Assembly (NCBI GenBank): GCA_047967505.1
Contig: CM106539.1
Length of the DNA: 64,000 nucleotides
Source: Dipteris shenzhenensis
Taxonomy: Eukaryota; Polypodiophyta; Polypodiopsida; Gleicheniales
Reading direction: 5' to 3' (one strand)
A program made the position numbers and the translations under genes. The notes beneath the pieces were generated by a model that did no database searches, had not been told where the DNA came from, and saw only the letters and a list, made by a program, of their open reading frames with translations. Positions 1-10,609 of this stretch are shown here, in pieces (position 1 is the first letter of the stretch; the number at the start of each line of letters is the position of its first letter).

Positions 1-1197
1 GAAAAATTCATAAGGATATGCAGATCCTTTCTATGGGGTGGGAATGACACTAGAAGAAGAATTGCTGAAGTTAAATGGGACTTTTGTACTAGGCCAAGAA
101 AATGAGGGCTGGGTGTCATAAATATGCAATTGGCAGCCTACAAGTTAGCAGCCACTTGGATAATTAAAGCAGTTACCAATCTTGATAGAGATTGGGCTAA
201 CCTTCTGCTCAGGAATTTTAAGCATGTCAGACCTCTCAGAGCCCCTAGATGGAAGGACTACCCTAGTTTGGCAGCTATTGGAAACCCAGAACCTTGCTCC
301 ACCAAAGGGAGCCAACTGTGGAAATCCTTGTGGGGTGCCTATGAACAGATCAAATGCTACATCACACTCACTGGGAAAGGAAGTTTCATGACTTTGGATT
401 CTATATGGGTATCTACATTTTTTCCAAGCCAATACCTGAGTGATAATGAATTTCTAAGAGCTTGGCATTTGGTAAAGAAGGGAATCTCTTGCTAGGGTGA
501 TCTTTGGGATAGGAATAATATTAGATGGAAAAATTGGCTTGAGATAAGAAGAGAGTTCAGACTTCAAAATGTAGACCAAGATCTGATCATGGGAAGATTG
601 CAGCTTTGGGAGGGAGACATCTCTTGGAAGGGAGGTAGAGTGCTTGATTATACCAGGGAGTTTGGGTGGGTTGGTAGCTCATCTCTCTTACCTATACCCA
701 TACCCTCTGAAGGTATAGAGGAGGTTGTAGTTAAGTTAAACAAAAGATGGAACTGTTATGATAATGCTAAAAAATGGGCACTCAGATTTGAGTTGATATG
801 GAACAGAGAAATCCCTGAAAAAATGTCTACTTTGCTATGGCTAACTTTGCATAAGGCAGTCTGGACCAATAATAGAAGTCTCAGCATTGGCAAGGGGGAT
901 GGTACATGCAAATGCTGTGTGATGAACAGAGAAGATATTTTTCACCTCTTCATTGCTTGCCCTAGAGCAAGAAAGGTATGGAAACATGTGCAAATCCGAA
1001 TTGGGGAGCCTATAAATTGGAAGGCCATACTATTGGGGGATGCTCTCAAAACACCTTATGCCAAATGGTCACTTATCAGAGCCTATGCTTTATGGTTTAT
1101 ATGGATTTCCAGGAATGCTTTACAATTCAGTGATGAGATCATGCATGCTGACCAGCTCTTTATTAATTGGTATGATTGCTTTATGCTCACTAACTGA
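1..1197 (+). pseudogene. LINE ORF2 C-terminal remnant with zf-RVT
   Basis: One reading frame runs from the window edge to a TGA ending at 1197, broken by in-frame stops at 103-105 and 493-495. The opening FLWGG and KVKWDFC-like segment is the conserved stretch just after the reverse transcriptase domain of plant L1-like LINEs. Near base 905 there is a C-x-C-C ... H-x3-H/C pattern (CKCC, then FHLFIACP, then KVWKH), the zinc-binding zf-RVT module at the end of LINE ORF2. The RT catalytic core lies outside the window to the left. The two stops mark it as inactive. It resembles the fragment at 40680-41705, so both probably belong to one family. Confidence 0.85.
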
Positions 1198-1738
1198 ACA
1201 TTCTCTGTTGTGCCCCTGGCAAAGTTCCTCCTAGATCAGGAATTTCATAACTACAATGATCAGATTACTCAAGTGCAAACAGAATTGTCTGAACACACTC
1301 AAGAGGCAGGAAGGTGTTCTAGTGCAAGGCTGGACATGCAGGCTCAGCTCCTCCCTCCACTCTGCTCAGTCAAAGAAGAACCTGCTGAATAGTCTTCTCC
1401 AACTAGATCCTGCTCCTTACTTGTTTATTATCTATGCACAGGTTACTGCTGAAGGCTCCTGCGTTGAAAGATGGCATATCAACAAATCCCTGCTGTTTTC
1501 TTCTGTTTACCATGGAACTCTGTCTCTCCCTTGGGCTATCAAGGACTCAACTGGGGTCCATATTTTGAGACTTAGCAACTTGTTAAAGTTAAGATACTGG
1601 TTTTGTTTCCTCTTATTTATAGAAAGAGTTTTTTTGGTATGCTGGCAGCCCTCGTTAGAGGTGAACTTTTTTTGTCGAAGGTTTGACAACGATGTACAAA
1701 TGATCAGAATATAAACAAAATTTTCTTTGCCCAAAAAA
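1198..1738 (+). mobile_element. probable LINE 3' untranslated tail
   Basis: This stretch follows the ORF2 stop directly and ends in an A-rich run (CCCAAAAAAGAAGAAG) near 1730-1745, as expected of a LINE 3' UTR with a short poly(A). It is T-rich and has no protein that I recognise. The exact end is uncertain because no target-site duplication could be shown. Confidence 0.45.
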
Positions 1739-1801
1739 GAAGAAGCCCCTGGCAGCATAATGCACTTTGCGAACAAAACAACCACCTAAAGTGTGTGTCA
1801 A

Positions 1802-2074
1802 TCAATTACCCACATCAGATGCAACTGGCATACGGCGTGGAAAGAAAATAATCACTGCATGCTTAGCATATTCTCGCACCGGATCCACAATATCATCAAC
1901 TTCCACCATTATCCCAACAGTGGGAGCAGTGTCTTTCCAATCCTTACGGGTATCTTCAAATCCTTCATGCATAACATCATAAACCAGTTGAGCCTCAAGA
2001 GAGGAATGCACGGGGTCATCCAGACCCAAATCCTGCTTTTGCTTCTTGTGGGTGTAAGCCTTCACTAAAGCCAT
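1802..2074 (-). CDS. candidate first exon of unidentified protein
   Basis: A minus-strand frame from an ATG at 2074 encodes about 90 residues beginning MALVKAYTHKKQKQDLGL and continuing with a mixed hydrophilic sequence (segment VYDVMHEGFEDTRKDW, then IMVEVDDIVDPV). The composition is that of a folded protein rather than low-complexity sequence. The frame stays open upstream to 2449, but that part is Ser/Leu/Phe-rich and reads like a translated CT-rich leader, so I prefer the 2074 start. It ends in GGTAATTGA: the TGA could be a stop, or GTAATT could be a 5' splice site. No downstream exon was found, and the LINE tail at about 1738 begins nearby. I do not recognise the family. Confidence 0.35.
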   Translation of the reverse strand: MALVKAYTHKKQKQDLGLDDPVHSSLEAQLVYDVMHEGFEDTRKDWKDTAPTVGIMVEVDDIVDPVREYAKHAVIIFFPRRMPVASDVGN

Positions 2075-2520
2075 GGAGAAAGGCAAGCTGAAGATGAGAA
2101 AAAGAAAAGAAAGCCTAGAAAGAAGGGGAAAAGGCAGCAGAAGAAAAGCTGTATACACAGAGAGAGGTGAAAAGCAAAATGAAAAACCCAAGGGACTAGC
2201 GAGAAAAGCAACAGAGAAAGAGAGCAGAGGAGAACTAGCTATCAAACGTGAACAGTGAGCGGGCAGCAGGTACAGAGAGCGTACATACGAACAGATCGTA
2301 TAAGTACAGAACCTATACCGAAGGAAGTACGGACGACAGGACCGTACAAGGGGTATGGACGAAACACTGCAGAGAAGGCTAGCGAATCCAGTGCAGAATG
2401 GGGGCGGGTACTTGTATGGGGCTACCGTACAGCAAGTACGGGCAAGCAAAGAGGAGGCGCGATGACTACAGGAGGGGATTAGGCGCTGACGAGCTTACGG
2501 TGAAGGCGCAGTAATCCTAG
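2075..2520 (-). promoter_or_regulatory. pyrimidine-rich leader with GTAC-core cluster
   Basis: On the minus strand, 2076-2260 is strongly C/T-rich and lies just before the ATG at 2074, like many plant 5' leaders. Further upstream, eight GTAC tetramers start at 2270, 2281, 2304, 2327, 2344, 2408, 2427 and 2436. GTAC is the core bound by plant SBP/SPL transcription factors and is found in copper-response elements. A regulatory role is inference. Confidence 0.35.
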
Positions 2521-2559
2521 ACGGCGGGGCTGGGGCAGCAGGTAAAGCTCCATAGCTCA

Positions 2560-2832
2560 CACACACACACAAAAGACTCTATGGTTCCTATCTTTCCAAA
2601 GAGTCCAAATTGCCCAATATCGAACCTAGGAAAAGAACAAGTCAAACTCCGGTCGGTGAGGATAAATCCCAAAAATCCAAAAGAACTTGCCGAAAGTAGT
2701 ATGAGGAAAGTGTAATTTTTGTTGAAGAATGCCGATAAAGTCACATGTGTTAGAGCAACGCCGGAAAATCTGAGAAACAAACTCTGTGGTGCCAAGCAAC
2801 GATGTCAAAAAGCTGGAGTAATACGCTGGCAT
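2560..2832 (-). pseudogene. LINE ORF2 C-terminal scrap
   Basis: A minus-strand frame, interrupted by one stop, contains RYWAIWTLWKDRNHRVF near 2580-2635. This W-x-x-W-x-x-R-N-x-x-x-F signature is typical of the end of plant LINE ORF2 after the zf-RVT module. The preceding residues (FGKFFWIFGIYP) are compatible with the region before it. The fragment has no start and no catalytic domain. The assignment rests on this short motif. Confidence 0.45.
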
Positions 2833-3107
2833 GAGAGCAAGAGTCTAGAAGGAAAAACCCCCAATATAATGCACCAGAAAAAGATCTGTTGTCAAAGAGG
2901 AAGCTTGGAATGCCAAATCTGCCTCAAGCGTTGCCTCCATTTGAGAGGACGAGTCAATCCCCACATTTGATTTGCTCAAGTTGACACCAAGGTGGAGGCA
3001 ATAGAACTTTATACAAAGAAGACACTGTAATTTGAGACGGCTTCAAAGGACAAATGGATGAATTTAATGGCAGAAGAGTCCAATCATTAAGCCTGTCTTG
3101 ATTTTTT

Positions 3108-3194
3108 TTTTTTTCCCAAAAAAATTACTTTATTAAGTATGAATGAAAACCGCGAGAGCAAGCTCAAATGTGGGAGTACATCGCAATGCATGAG
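3108..3194 (-). mobile_element. LINE 3' UTR and poly(A) tail
   Basis: On the plus strand a run of T at about 3101-3117 precedes CCCAAAAAAATTACTTTATTAAGTATGAAT. Read on the minus strand this is ...ATACTTAATAAAGTAATTTTTTTGGG-poly(A). The same terminal motif ends the copies at 12000-12155 (+) and 15826-15935 (-). It defines the 3' end of the LINE described at 3195-4361. Confidence 0.75.
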
Positions 3195-4361
3195 GAAAAA
3201 ACAGCTCAAAGTGAGCTAATAAAGAACCAAGGCGGAGGCTGAAAATGCCATCTCAACCTTGAAGGAAACTCAGAGAAGAAAGGAGATCCCCTCCAAACTC
3301 TGAAAAAAGTAACTCTTTTGGCCTGTCTTGAATTTCTAGAGAGAACCGGCTGAAAAGAGTGAAGCATATGAGTAATAGCCTGCCATACAGGGCGATAATG
3401 CATCCCTAAGCCATATTTTCCAGTAGCCAATGGAAATGATAAAAGAATCTCATCATCATGAATGACATCAGCCATAGAGGAGATTCCTTTTGAATTAAGG
3501 AAATATGATCGTCTGGGCTCTTGCAATGCCAACGGTGGAGAAAAAGCTCGGGACGAGTGAATACTTTCAGCTCTCAAAGAATTGCCCTGTAGAGAATCAC
3601 GTCCATGCTAAGCCAAATGTGAGAGAAGATGTTTCCAATCCAAAAGCATTTGAGAGATTAGAGGGCAACCTCGGACTTTGCCTTCAATACTTCCCAAGAG
3701 AAAATCCCCCACTGAGTAGGCCTCCAAGCCCAAGGGTGATCCTCATGCAAAAATTGGATCATCATTTTTCCCTTATGATCAAGAATATGCACATGAATAT
3801 TCAAAGTATTCAATCCCCCATGCAGTTTTGGCGAACATAACTACTGTAAGGAAAGTAAGCGCAAACTTTTCTTGCCATGTTTTGAACGCCAAAAAATTTC
3901 CATAACAGCGGACATAAATGAAGTAAGATCAGCCTTGGTAAAGAAGATCAAAGGCAAATAAAATTGGATATATGCCACCAAGATAGATTGAGCAATTCGG
4001 AGCCGAACATGTAGAGGCCAAGTAGCCAGTGCCAATATTCAAGCTTCTTTTTAAGTTTTGCAAGGACCCAATCAATCTGCTGGCGACAAGTAATCTTCCA
4101 TTGAAGAGGATAACCAAGATGACAGACTATTTGAGTAGGTAGAAGAATTTCCCCTGGCCATACAAGACTATGCCAGTCTTTTGAATGGAAAGGCAACAAG
4201 CGAGATTTCTGAAAATTAACATGAAGGCCAGCAACCAATCCATATAAAGAAAGAGCTTGCATAAGCACTGAGAGATCCCTTTCAGTGTTTTTTGGCATAA
4301 AAAAAGAATCATCTGCGTAGGCCCGAGCAACCATAGGTACTAGGAAGCTAGACGGAACCAA
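3195..4361 (-). pseudogene. LINE ORF2: RT palm end to C-terminus
   Basis: The minus strand encodes AYADDSFFMPKN near 4300, the RT motif C (Y-A-D-D) that holds two metal-binding Asp residues. It is followed by the thumb region (LVAGLHVNFQKSRLLPF, then HLGYPLQW) and a C-terminal part with SSMADVIHDDEILLSF and FFRVWRGSPFF. The pieces lie in different frames with stops between them, so it cannot be translated. Similar RT sequence occurs on the plus strand at 12190-12545, and the FFRVWRGSPFF segment recurs at 15060-15150 (minus), so this family is present several times in the window. The 5' part of ORF2 is missing above 4361. Confidence 0.8.
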
Positions 4362-4387
4362 CTATCTATATTGAAAGTGAATGCTCA

Positions 4388-4640
4388 TTGTCATCTTGTA
4401 GCCAAGGAAATCTAGGAGGTGACTTGCGAAGTGCTAAATACCACGAGGAAGATTTCAGTTCCAGCAGATCCAAACAGGGTGGAGGAATGGAACTTAGAGA
4501 AATGTCGTCGCTCTTTTTCCATGATTATAGGAACGATTACGGATTCGGTGATACCTCAGATCTAACTAGTACATATGGCACAAGAAGCATGGAAGATCTT
4601 ACAAGATCTTTAAAAACCAAGAACACGGGGTGAATTATCA
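4388..4640 (+). repeat. gag/leader-like dispersed repeat copy
   Basis: The plus strand contains GATTTCAGTTCCAGCAGATC, then TCGCTCTTTTTCCATGATTATAGG. It is a diverged, oppositely oriented copy of the segment at about 10080-10270. Both can be translated to a WNL/MEL ... SRSLHDYRDE-like peptide. The other copy lies just inside a retroelement primer-binding site, so this is probably a scrap of a copia-like internal region. No intact gene is present. Confidence 0.5.
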
Positions 4641-4949
4641 TGCTCCAAAATCAACTTGAAGATAGAGGACAGAGAGTTTGCCCAATGACTGACTTGTGAA
4701 AGTGAAGATTCTTTTTTTTTAATTTAAAGAAAAGAAAAGGAACTGTCTATTAATCTTGAAAAAACACACCATACAGGTCAGCTAGGAGCTACTGAAGGTT
4801 AATACAAGAGAAAACCGGCTATTAACCAAACCTATTTTTGTAGGGCCCAGCACATTCCCTAGGGTCCCTCCGGAACCGGCAGCCAGGGTGGCGGTCTATA
4901 CATCCAGTGAATATCTCTCGTGGAAAGAGTGTAGAAGATGCCTGCAGAC

Positions 4950-7900
4950 CAAGCCATGCAGAAATGCTCCCGCCTCTCAATTGTCACAAGGGAGCCAGGG
5001 GTACCAGGCTCCAAGATGGCATGCAAGGTAAAGATAATATCCTGTCAATGGCAGCGAGTGTAGCATCGGAGGGACCTGTTGGCCTCCCTTCTCTATTGCT
5101 CCAGTTTCTCCAGCATACAGGATTAGAGGCCCGGAGGTTTCACGAATTGAGATTGAGGATGCAGTTCCTCCTTCGCATGCTCACCCGATTGTTTCTCCGT
5201 AGAGCAATGTCTGGGAGACTGTGGCCAGTATTACTGCTTGGCGCATTTGGGTCGCCAGGTGTAGCCCCCTTTTTGAGCCAAGCCACCATCCCCTCATGTG
5301 AAGTCTTGTTGGCTGCTCTGTGTATTGGCTACAACCTTGATGGCTGCTACCCAAATCCTCTGCGCAGCTATACAACGCCAAAGATAGTGTGGGATTGCCT
5401 CAAGCACTCCCTCTGTACAGCAGTGACAATGGCCATCCACGTGCATCTGCTCTAGCCAAGGGCCCATGGGCAAGCCCCCAGGGGCCACCATCCAGAAGAA
5501 ATAGGAGATCTTTTGTGGCCTAAGGATCGCCCACATGCTCTAACTAGTGTCATGCCCTCGAAGATGTCCAAATCGCTGCCTCCAACTGAACATTGCATCC
5601 AATGCGTGTTGTGTAGGAGAAGGGTACCTCGTCCACCCTGTCTGGAGCCCTACACGTGCAGGCTAGAACAAATCTCCTGAGTCCCATTGAAGATCGCAAA
5701 GGGGCCGTCTCTTCCAAAGCATCCTTTGCCACTCCAAACCATCCAGGAGCTCCTCGTCCCCTGGGTTTCTATCCATCTCGGCCTGCAGGCAACCGCTTGG
5801 CTCTACTCTATAGAATTTGCAATGGTGGGACTCAAGGGACTCCTGAAAGCAACTCACTCTGAGGGGAATGCCTGTCTGTGAGAACTAACCAAGAATTAGG
5901 GGTCCACGGACTGAGTAGCCCCTCCCACTATGAGTCTGGCATTGCTGCATCAATCTCTGTCTCTGAATGGTTGCCCCTCTCAGGTGGTCCAGTAAATACA
6001 TCCTGTCCTCTGCTACTCATGAGAGCTGCCTCCAGGCCTCGAAGGAACTCGCTGGGCCCTTGTCGAACTCTGCCCATCCAATGTGTGTGCACTGCCCAAG
6101 CATGTGACCCTTTGCATCTCTCATCCTGGGGTGCCAGATGAGCAGCTGTCTTTGAAACTCTTCCCTGCACAAGGCATTAGCTTGAATAAGTCTCCCATAC
6201 AACCTCCGCCACACCGTGTAAAGACTCTGCATCAGAGGGGACCCTTTCCTCGTGAGAGGGTCCTTCAAGAAGATCCATCTATGGGACTGCTACCACTATC
6301 CGCCTGTGCGGGGTTGTTTTTGAGGATACCTCCCTGGTGAACCAAGCGCGACTGCGAGAAAGCCTCTCTCACATGTCCTCCAATGAACACCTGGCTGGAG
6401 CTCCCTGCATATAGAGCTGAGACCCCTCTGAGAAACCCATCCTCTGCATAGTGCCCTCCAGGAAGGACTACTCCACCTTATCGTAAGCCTTCTCGAAATC
6501 CAGGAGGAGGATAGCAAGAGACTAGGCCTAGCCCAGTCTATGGCCTCCCAAAACGTGAAGATGTTGTCAAGGATGTTGCGCTCCTAAACAAAACCAGTTT
6601 GACTGTCATGGATGATATATGGAAGGTGGGGCCGTAACCGCAAGCTCAAGGCCGGTCTTGTATGTAGTGTCTAGTAGGATAATCAGTCTCCATTGATGAA
6701 TGTCTTTTATCCCCTCCTTTGGGATCAAGCAAATCCACCCACGGATCAAGGAGTAAGGGAGTGAACCTGAATCAAAGATCTCCTGGCACACCAACCGAAG
6801 GGGGGTGAGGATGTGCTCTCAGAAACAACGAAAGAAGACTGGGTTCAGTCCATCTCGCCCGGGCACTTCTGGGAAGGGCGGGCTTGGAGGGCTTCCTAGA
6901 GCTCCTCATCCGTGAAGGGGGCCTCTAACCGCTTGCATAAGCTCACCTGGACTACTATCGGGACCTGTGTCCAAACTGCCTCTCGAGCTACTACGGCGGG
7001 GGACTCGGATTGGAACAGCTGTCGATAGAAGCTAGTGGTCAACTCCAAGATCTTATGTGGGTCCTTATGCATCTTTCCCCGAGGATCGAGTCGCTGGAGC
7101 TGTGATCCGACTGAGCGTGGCCCTTTAAGATGGAAGCATTGTCTCATCATCCTGTCTCCCTGTTGTACCCATATGGCCCTTGCAGAGTGGTAAGAGTACT
7201 CGGCGCGTCGGAGCTCCGTGTCATGAAGCTCTAACCTTGCGCACTCATAATGGTCTCCAGGCCACTGGGAACCAGGGTCCTGGTCTCTGAGTCTCTCCAT
7301 GGAAGCTAGGTCCCGTCTCAAGGCTTGCTCATGCTCTTGCAGTTCTCCGTCGCACTGCCTGGGATTGCAACTCCTCGCTGCTCCTAAGGATCGCTTTTGC
7401 AACCCACGAAGGCCAACAGGCCCTAGGCTCCTCTTGGGCTGCTAACGTATCAAAGCGATTGCCTAATGTACCTCCTCCTCCTGTAGTAGTTCTTCGGGCA
7501 TGCGAACCCCTTTCTGGGGAAGGCCCTGACGGGTTGCTCTAAGTGGAGCACTATTTGGGAGTGATCGAACATCGTCATGTGTGCTAGGATGCCGATAGAG
7601 CCTCCCCTAAGCATAGCCTAGTCCCCAACATAGAATCTCTCAATGCGCTCCAGCAGGTTGTCATGCCTCCTCTGTCTGAAGAAGAAGTGGAGGCTGCCGG
7701 AGGGCTTGATGAACTCTTCCTCTCACCACGGATCCTTGCCAATGAGCTGCTCCTAAGTACCCCTCTCGCCATGGATCCTTGCCTTTGTCCACAAAAATGA
7801 ACTACTTTTATGTAACCCTCTCTGTTGCCAAGTACCCCTCTCTGCTTCGAAGTACCTCTCTCTGCTGCAGGCATCTTTGCGAATTTGAGGCTCCTCTCTG

Positions 7901-8400
7901 CTTATCCTCCCCAAATTCCAGGTTTCTAAAGTGGCCTCCAACAATCCAGGAGTCGATGTCAGGGAGGCTATTTGTCAGTCTCCTCCAAAAAGCTGGGTGG
8001 TGCTTCTTCATACATGTTCAAAATCCCAATCCTAGACTCTCCCACCTGCACACCCAACCACACTGCCCTACCTAGGATAAGCTCCTCTTGGTCAAAGGCC
8101 TCAAGGGCCACTAATCTAAGATGCAGAAATGCAGAACCCCCCACTCCGGCCTACCACCAGGGACCATAGCTCCGAGCCTCTCCCCGGTAGATGATGATGG
8201 CGGCGACCAATGTTTGCTATCAAGAACATATGTTTTTGTATTAGAAGAAAGTCCACTGTCCGACCTACCATTGCCCTCTGAAGCTCCTATCAAAGGATCG
8301 GATATTGTGGCTGACTATGTGCATGATTATGCACTTTCCAACTCACTATGGTCCAACTCATGGGAAGGAGATGGGAGCGAACCGGGCTTCCTTATGTGAA
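4950..8400 (-). pseudogene. ORF2 of GC-rich LINE (EN-RT-zf-RVT)
   Basis: Endonuclease N-terminus near 8200-8370: IVSWKVHNHA followed by VDFLLIQKHMF, matching the I-x-S-W-N-V-R and LLLQETH blocks of APE endonucleases (N and E are altered). The RT N-terminal part at 6606-6800 holds GWICLIPKEG and WRLIILLDTTYK. Motif A at about 6455-6515 reads ILLLDFEKAYDKVEW, with the metal-binding Asp present. The sequence then jumps to post-RT material (6017-6268), and no YADD motif C was seen, so part of the RT palm appears deleted. A zf-RVT-like end lies at 5294-5536 (HCHCCTEGVLEAIPHYLWRC). Several stops and frame shifts occur. Confidence 0.7.
6896..7402 (-). pseudogene. LINE ORF2 EN-RT linker, open segment
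   Basis: A 168-residue open stretch on the minus strand inside the GC-rich LINE. It is Arg/Gln-rich and helical-looking (QEHEQALRRDLASMERL, then YHSARAIWVQQGDRMMRQ) and ends in FTDEEL. In LINE ORF2 the pattern W-x-x-x-G-D-x-x-x-x-x-F-H and the following T-x-E-E-L occur between endonuclease and RT. The match is QQGDRMMRQCFH, so this is the linker region and the best-preserved part of the element. Confidence 0.65.
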
Positions 8401-8520
8401 GGAGCCTATAACTATCTTGAACCTTTGCGATTTTGAAGGAGGCTTTGAGGGGGAGTAGTCCGTGTTCGTGCGGCGCTGGATCAAGGGCATGACCGGAGTC
8501 ACTCCCACCTTCGAGGCCCA

Positions 8521-9960
8521 CTACATCATGAAAGAGACCTCTAGTCCTAGCTTGGCTGCACACTTGTGGAGAGACCAATATGTGATTTGTGTAAACTGCA
8601 CCTCGGGTCCCACTCTGATCATTGCCATGCCTACGCCGGGTCTCTCTGGAGAGAATCCAAGCTGAAAAATGGCCGAGTCACCATGTGTGAGCCAAATGTC
8701 CAATCCCTGGGCGCCCATGCACTCCACCATCATACAAAACATTTGCTCTTTCATCATGAATTCAAAGAGGGTGGAGGTCCACTTTTCTTCTCTAGTGGAG
8801 GCAAAGTTGAACCCCCAAAAGGCTCGAGTGCGGGACTCCACCACGCCAATGGACCCCCCTTTGCGGGGCTGCAAAATCATAACCGTCATCTCAAGCGCAA
8901 GGGGGTATTCATAGGGGATGTCAAGGTAGTTCCATGGTCCAAGCCTTCAGAACTCTCTAGGCAAGGGTTCTCCAGCAAGGCTTTGGACCTTGAGGCTAGG
9001 AAAACAAACCGACTGACATAGGAGTCTGCAAAGACGCCAAATCCTGTGAAATAGCAAGAGAGGTTTGGGGCTGAAAAGAGGAGGCCTTAGCTACAAGAGG
9101 GAGTGGACGACTCAACCCTGCCCTTGCTTGAGAGCTTCGGGGTAGGTGAGCGTCTAAGAGGGGATGAGAGGAAGAGGGAAGAAGAAAGGGGTAGGGGGTG
9201 GCGAGGGGGCGGTCGGTGAGGGTCACTGTAGCAGGGGGTCGGGCGGAGGGGAGGGAAGGGGGGACGAAAGGGGGGGGGGGGGCAAGGTTCTGCTGGCGGA
9301 ACTGGCAAGGGGGTGGAAGGGTTAGCAGGAGGGGGGGCAGGGAGCTAGTGGGGTATCGGTGTCATGGTGCTCGGGGCTCCTGCTATCGGGGGGACATCGT
9401 CGAAAAAGGTCTACTCCTCCAGAGTCTGAGGACGGTTTGCTGACCCTTCCGTCAACTACTTCCCTTGGGACGGGGGCTCAGTCTCATCCTTTGCCATCGT
9501 ACACTCACGACATCTGGCACGTCGCCTACGGTTTTGCTTGGCCCTATTGCCATATCTCTTATATTGACCTTGGCCCTGGCCCCCCCGAGGGCTCCACCTA
9601 GGGGGTCATGGGACTCCATCCACTGACCAGACTCGTGTTGAGCTCTCTCTAGGGGAGCAGCCCGCTACTCATGCCATGAGTGAGTCGGAGCCCTGGCATC
9701 ATCTCGTTGACACTCATGGGCTAGATGACCCATCTGCGAAGCGCAACATCACCAAAAGCGGAGCACGTGATGCATCGACTCCATGTCCTCCACAGTGAAC
9801 GCGTGGTACCACGGAATGAAGTAAACCAAGTGTGGGCCAAGAGGAGAATCTGCCCTTCACCTCCGGAGTGCCGATAGAAACTTAGTAGGAAGACCTTTGT
9901 ATAATTGTTGGCCTTGCCAGTTCTCTTGCGGTAAGAGTCATAAATAACCCTCAATAGCTC
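8521..9960 (-). pseudogene. ORF1-like region of GC-rich LINE
   Basis: The minus strand at 8521-8889 is open for 122 residues (RTRAFWGFNFASTREEKW, then GLDIWLTHGDSAIF). Farther 5' is a Pro-rich stretch (9087-9308), and near 9780 a knuckle-like QMGHLAHECQR. Plant LINE ORF1 proteins usually carry an RNA-binding fold followed by a CCHC knuckle. The order and weak similarity fit, but no complete domain was recognised. Frames are broken. Confidence 0.4.
9090..9350 (+). other. G-rich tract
   Basis: The plus strand has many runs of three to twelve G, including GGGGGGGGGGGG near 9271-9282 and GGGGGGGCAGGG near 9332. It lies within the inferred ORF1 region of the GC-rich LINE. Such runs can form G-quadruplexes on this strand. 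No gene is evident. Confidence 0.6.
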
Positions 9961-10033
9961 TTTAGAAGCTTGCTCACCAAAAGCATGGCCAATTGATTGC
10001 TATCCACCTTGTGACCATCACTTCACAAGGAGT

Positions 10034-10596
10034 TCATGGATCAACTCTCCATCTTCCATCTGAATGATGAGATGATTCTCCCATTGATTTTGGTTTCATA
10101 GAGATCCTGAAGACTTTCCTTGTTTCTTGTGCCATATCTACCACTGGATATGAAGTATCATCGAATCCACATTCATCTCGATAATCATGGAGAGAGCGAC
10201 TGCATACTTTCAAGTTCCACTCCTTCATGCTATCTAGATCTCGCAAAACTGAGATCTTTCCTGTGGTGTCCAACAAAACAACAGATGTCAGCAGCTCTGT
10301 GCCTTACATCCCCACCCATATTTCCCTAGCCACGAGATGACTACAAGCCTTTACCTTCTATATAGGATAGTGGTGACGTCCAACTTTAGAGACTCATCGA
10401 AATTCGAAATGAGTGAACTGGATCCCATGGCAGGGTGTAGATGACCTGAAGTCTTTTGCCCCATTACTGCACTCACTACAAGTCCACACCCAAATGTTGC
10501 TGCTCCTTCCTCCTCGGCAAGGTCGGCGGCACCCTTCAGTTTGGAGTAGGCCTTCTTGTTGTTGATCTACAAAACCCTAGAGCTTGTCAAAGGCTT
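10034..10596 (-). pseudogene. copia-like leader/gag remnant
   Basis: The minus-strand DNA directly after the primer-binding site at 10597-10609 contains an open 80-residue segment (LDSMKEWNLKVCSRSLHDYR, then DDTSYPVVDMAQET). Its position is that of the start of gag in a copia element. No known gag domain is complete. A diverged copy lies at 4388-4640 on the other strand. The downstream pol is not found next to it; the GC-rich LINE begins instead. Confidence 0.45.
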
Positions 10597-10609
10597 GGCT
10601 TTGATACCA
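10597..10609 (-). other. LTR retroelement primer-binding site (iMet-type)
   Basis: Minus strand TGGTATCAAAGCC follows ...CCTAACA. It differs at one of 13 positions from the usual TGGTATCAGAGCC complement of plant initiator-Met tRNA. The preceding CTAACA is a normal LTR 3' end and matches the end of the copia A LTR at 54757. The LTR should extend upward from 10610, but its other end was not found. Confidence 0.75.

Larger units (their letters stand above)
4712..9960 (-). mobile_element. nearly full-length degenerate GC-rich LINE
   Basis: The minus strand carries, in order from high to low coordinate, a zinc-knuckle-like motif (9780), a Pro-rich/G-rich segment, an ORF1-like segment, an APE-type endonuclease start, an RT region and a zf-RVT-like module. 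It ends in a poly(T) run on the plus strand at 4712-4721. This domain order is that of plant L1-type LINEs. It is clearly GC-richer than the surrounding DNA and than the other LINE family here. Frames change many times, so it is inactive. The 5' boundary is uncertain by several hundred bases. Confidence 0.7.

Noticed and set aside
5181-6340. Several plus-strand open frames of 60-180 codons
   Set aside because: They are antisense to the GC-rich LINE ORF2, whose motifs lie on the minus strand; GC-rich DNA keeps antisense frames open.
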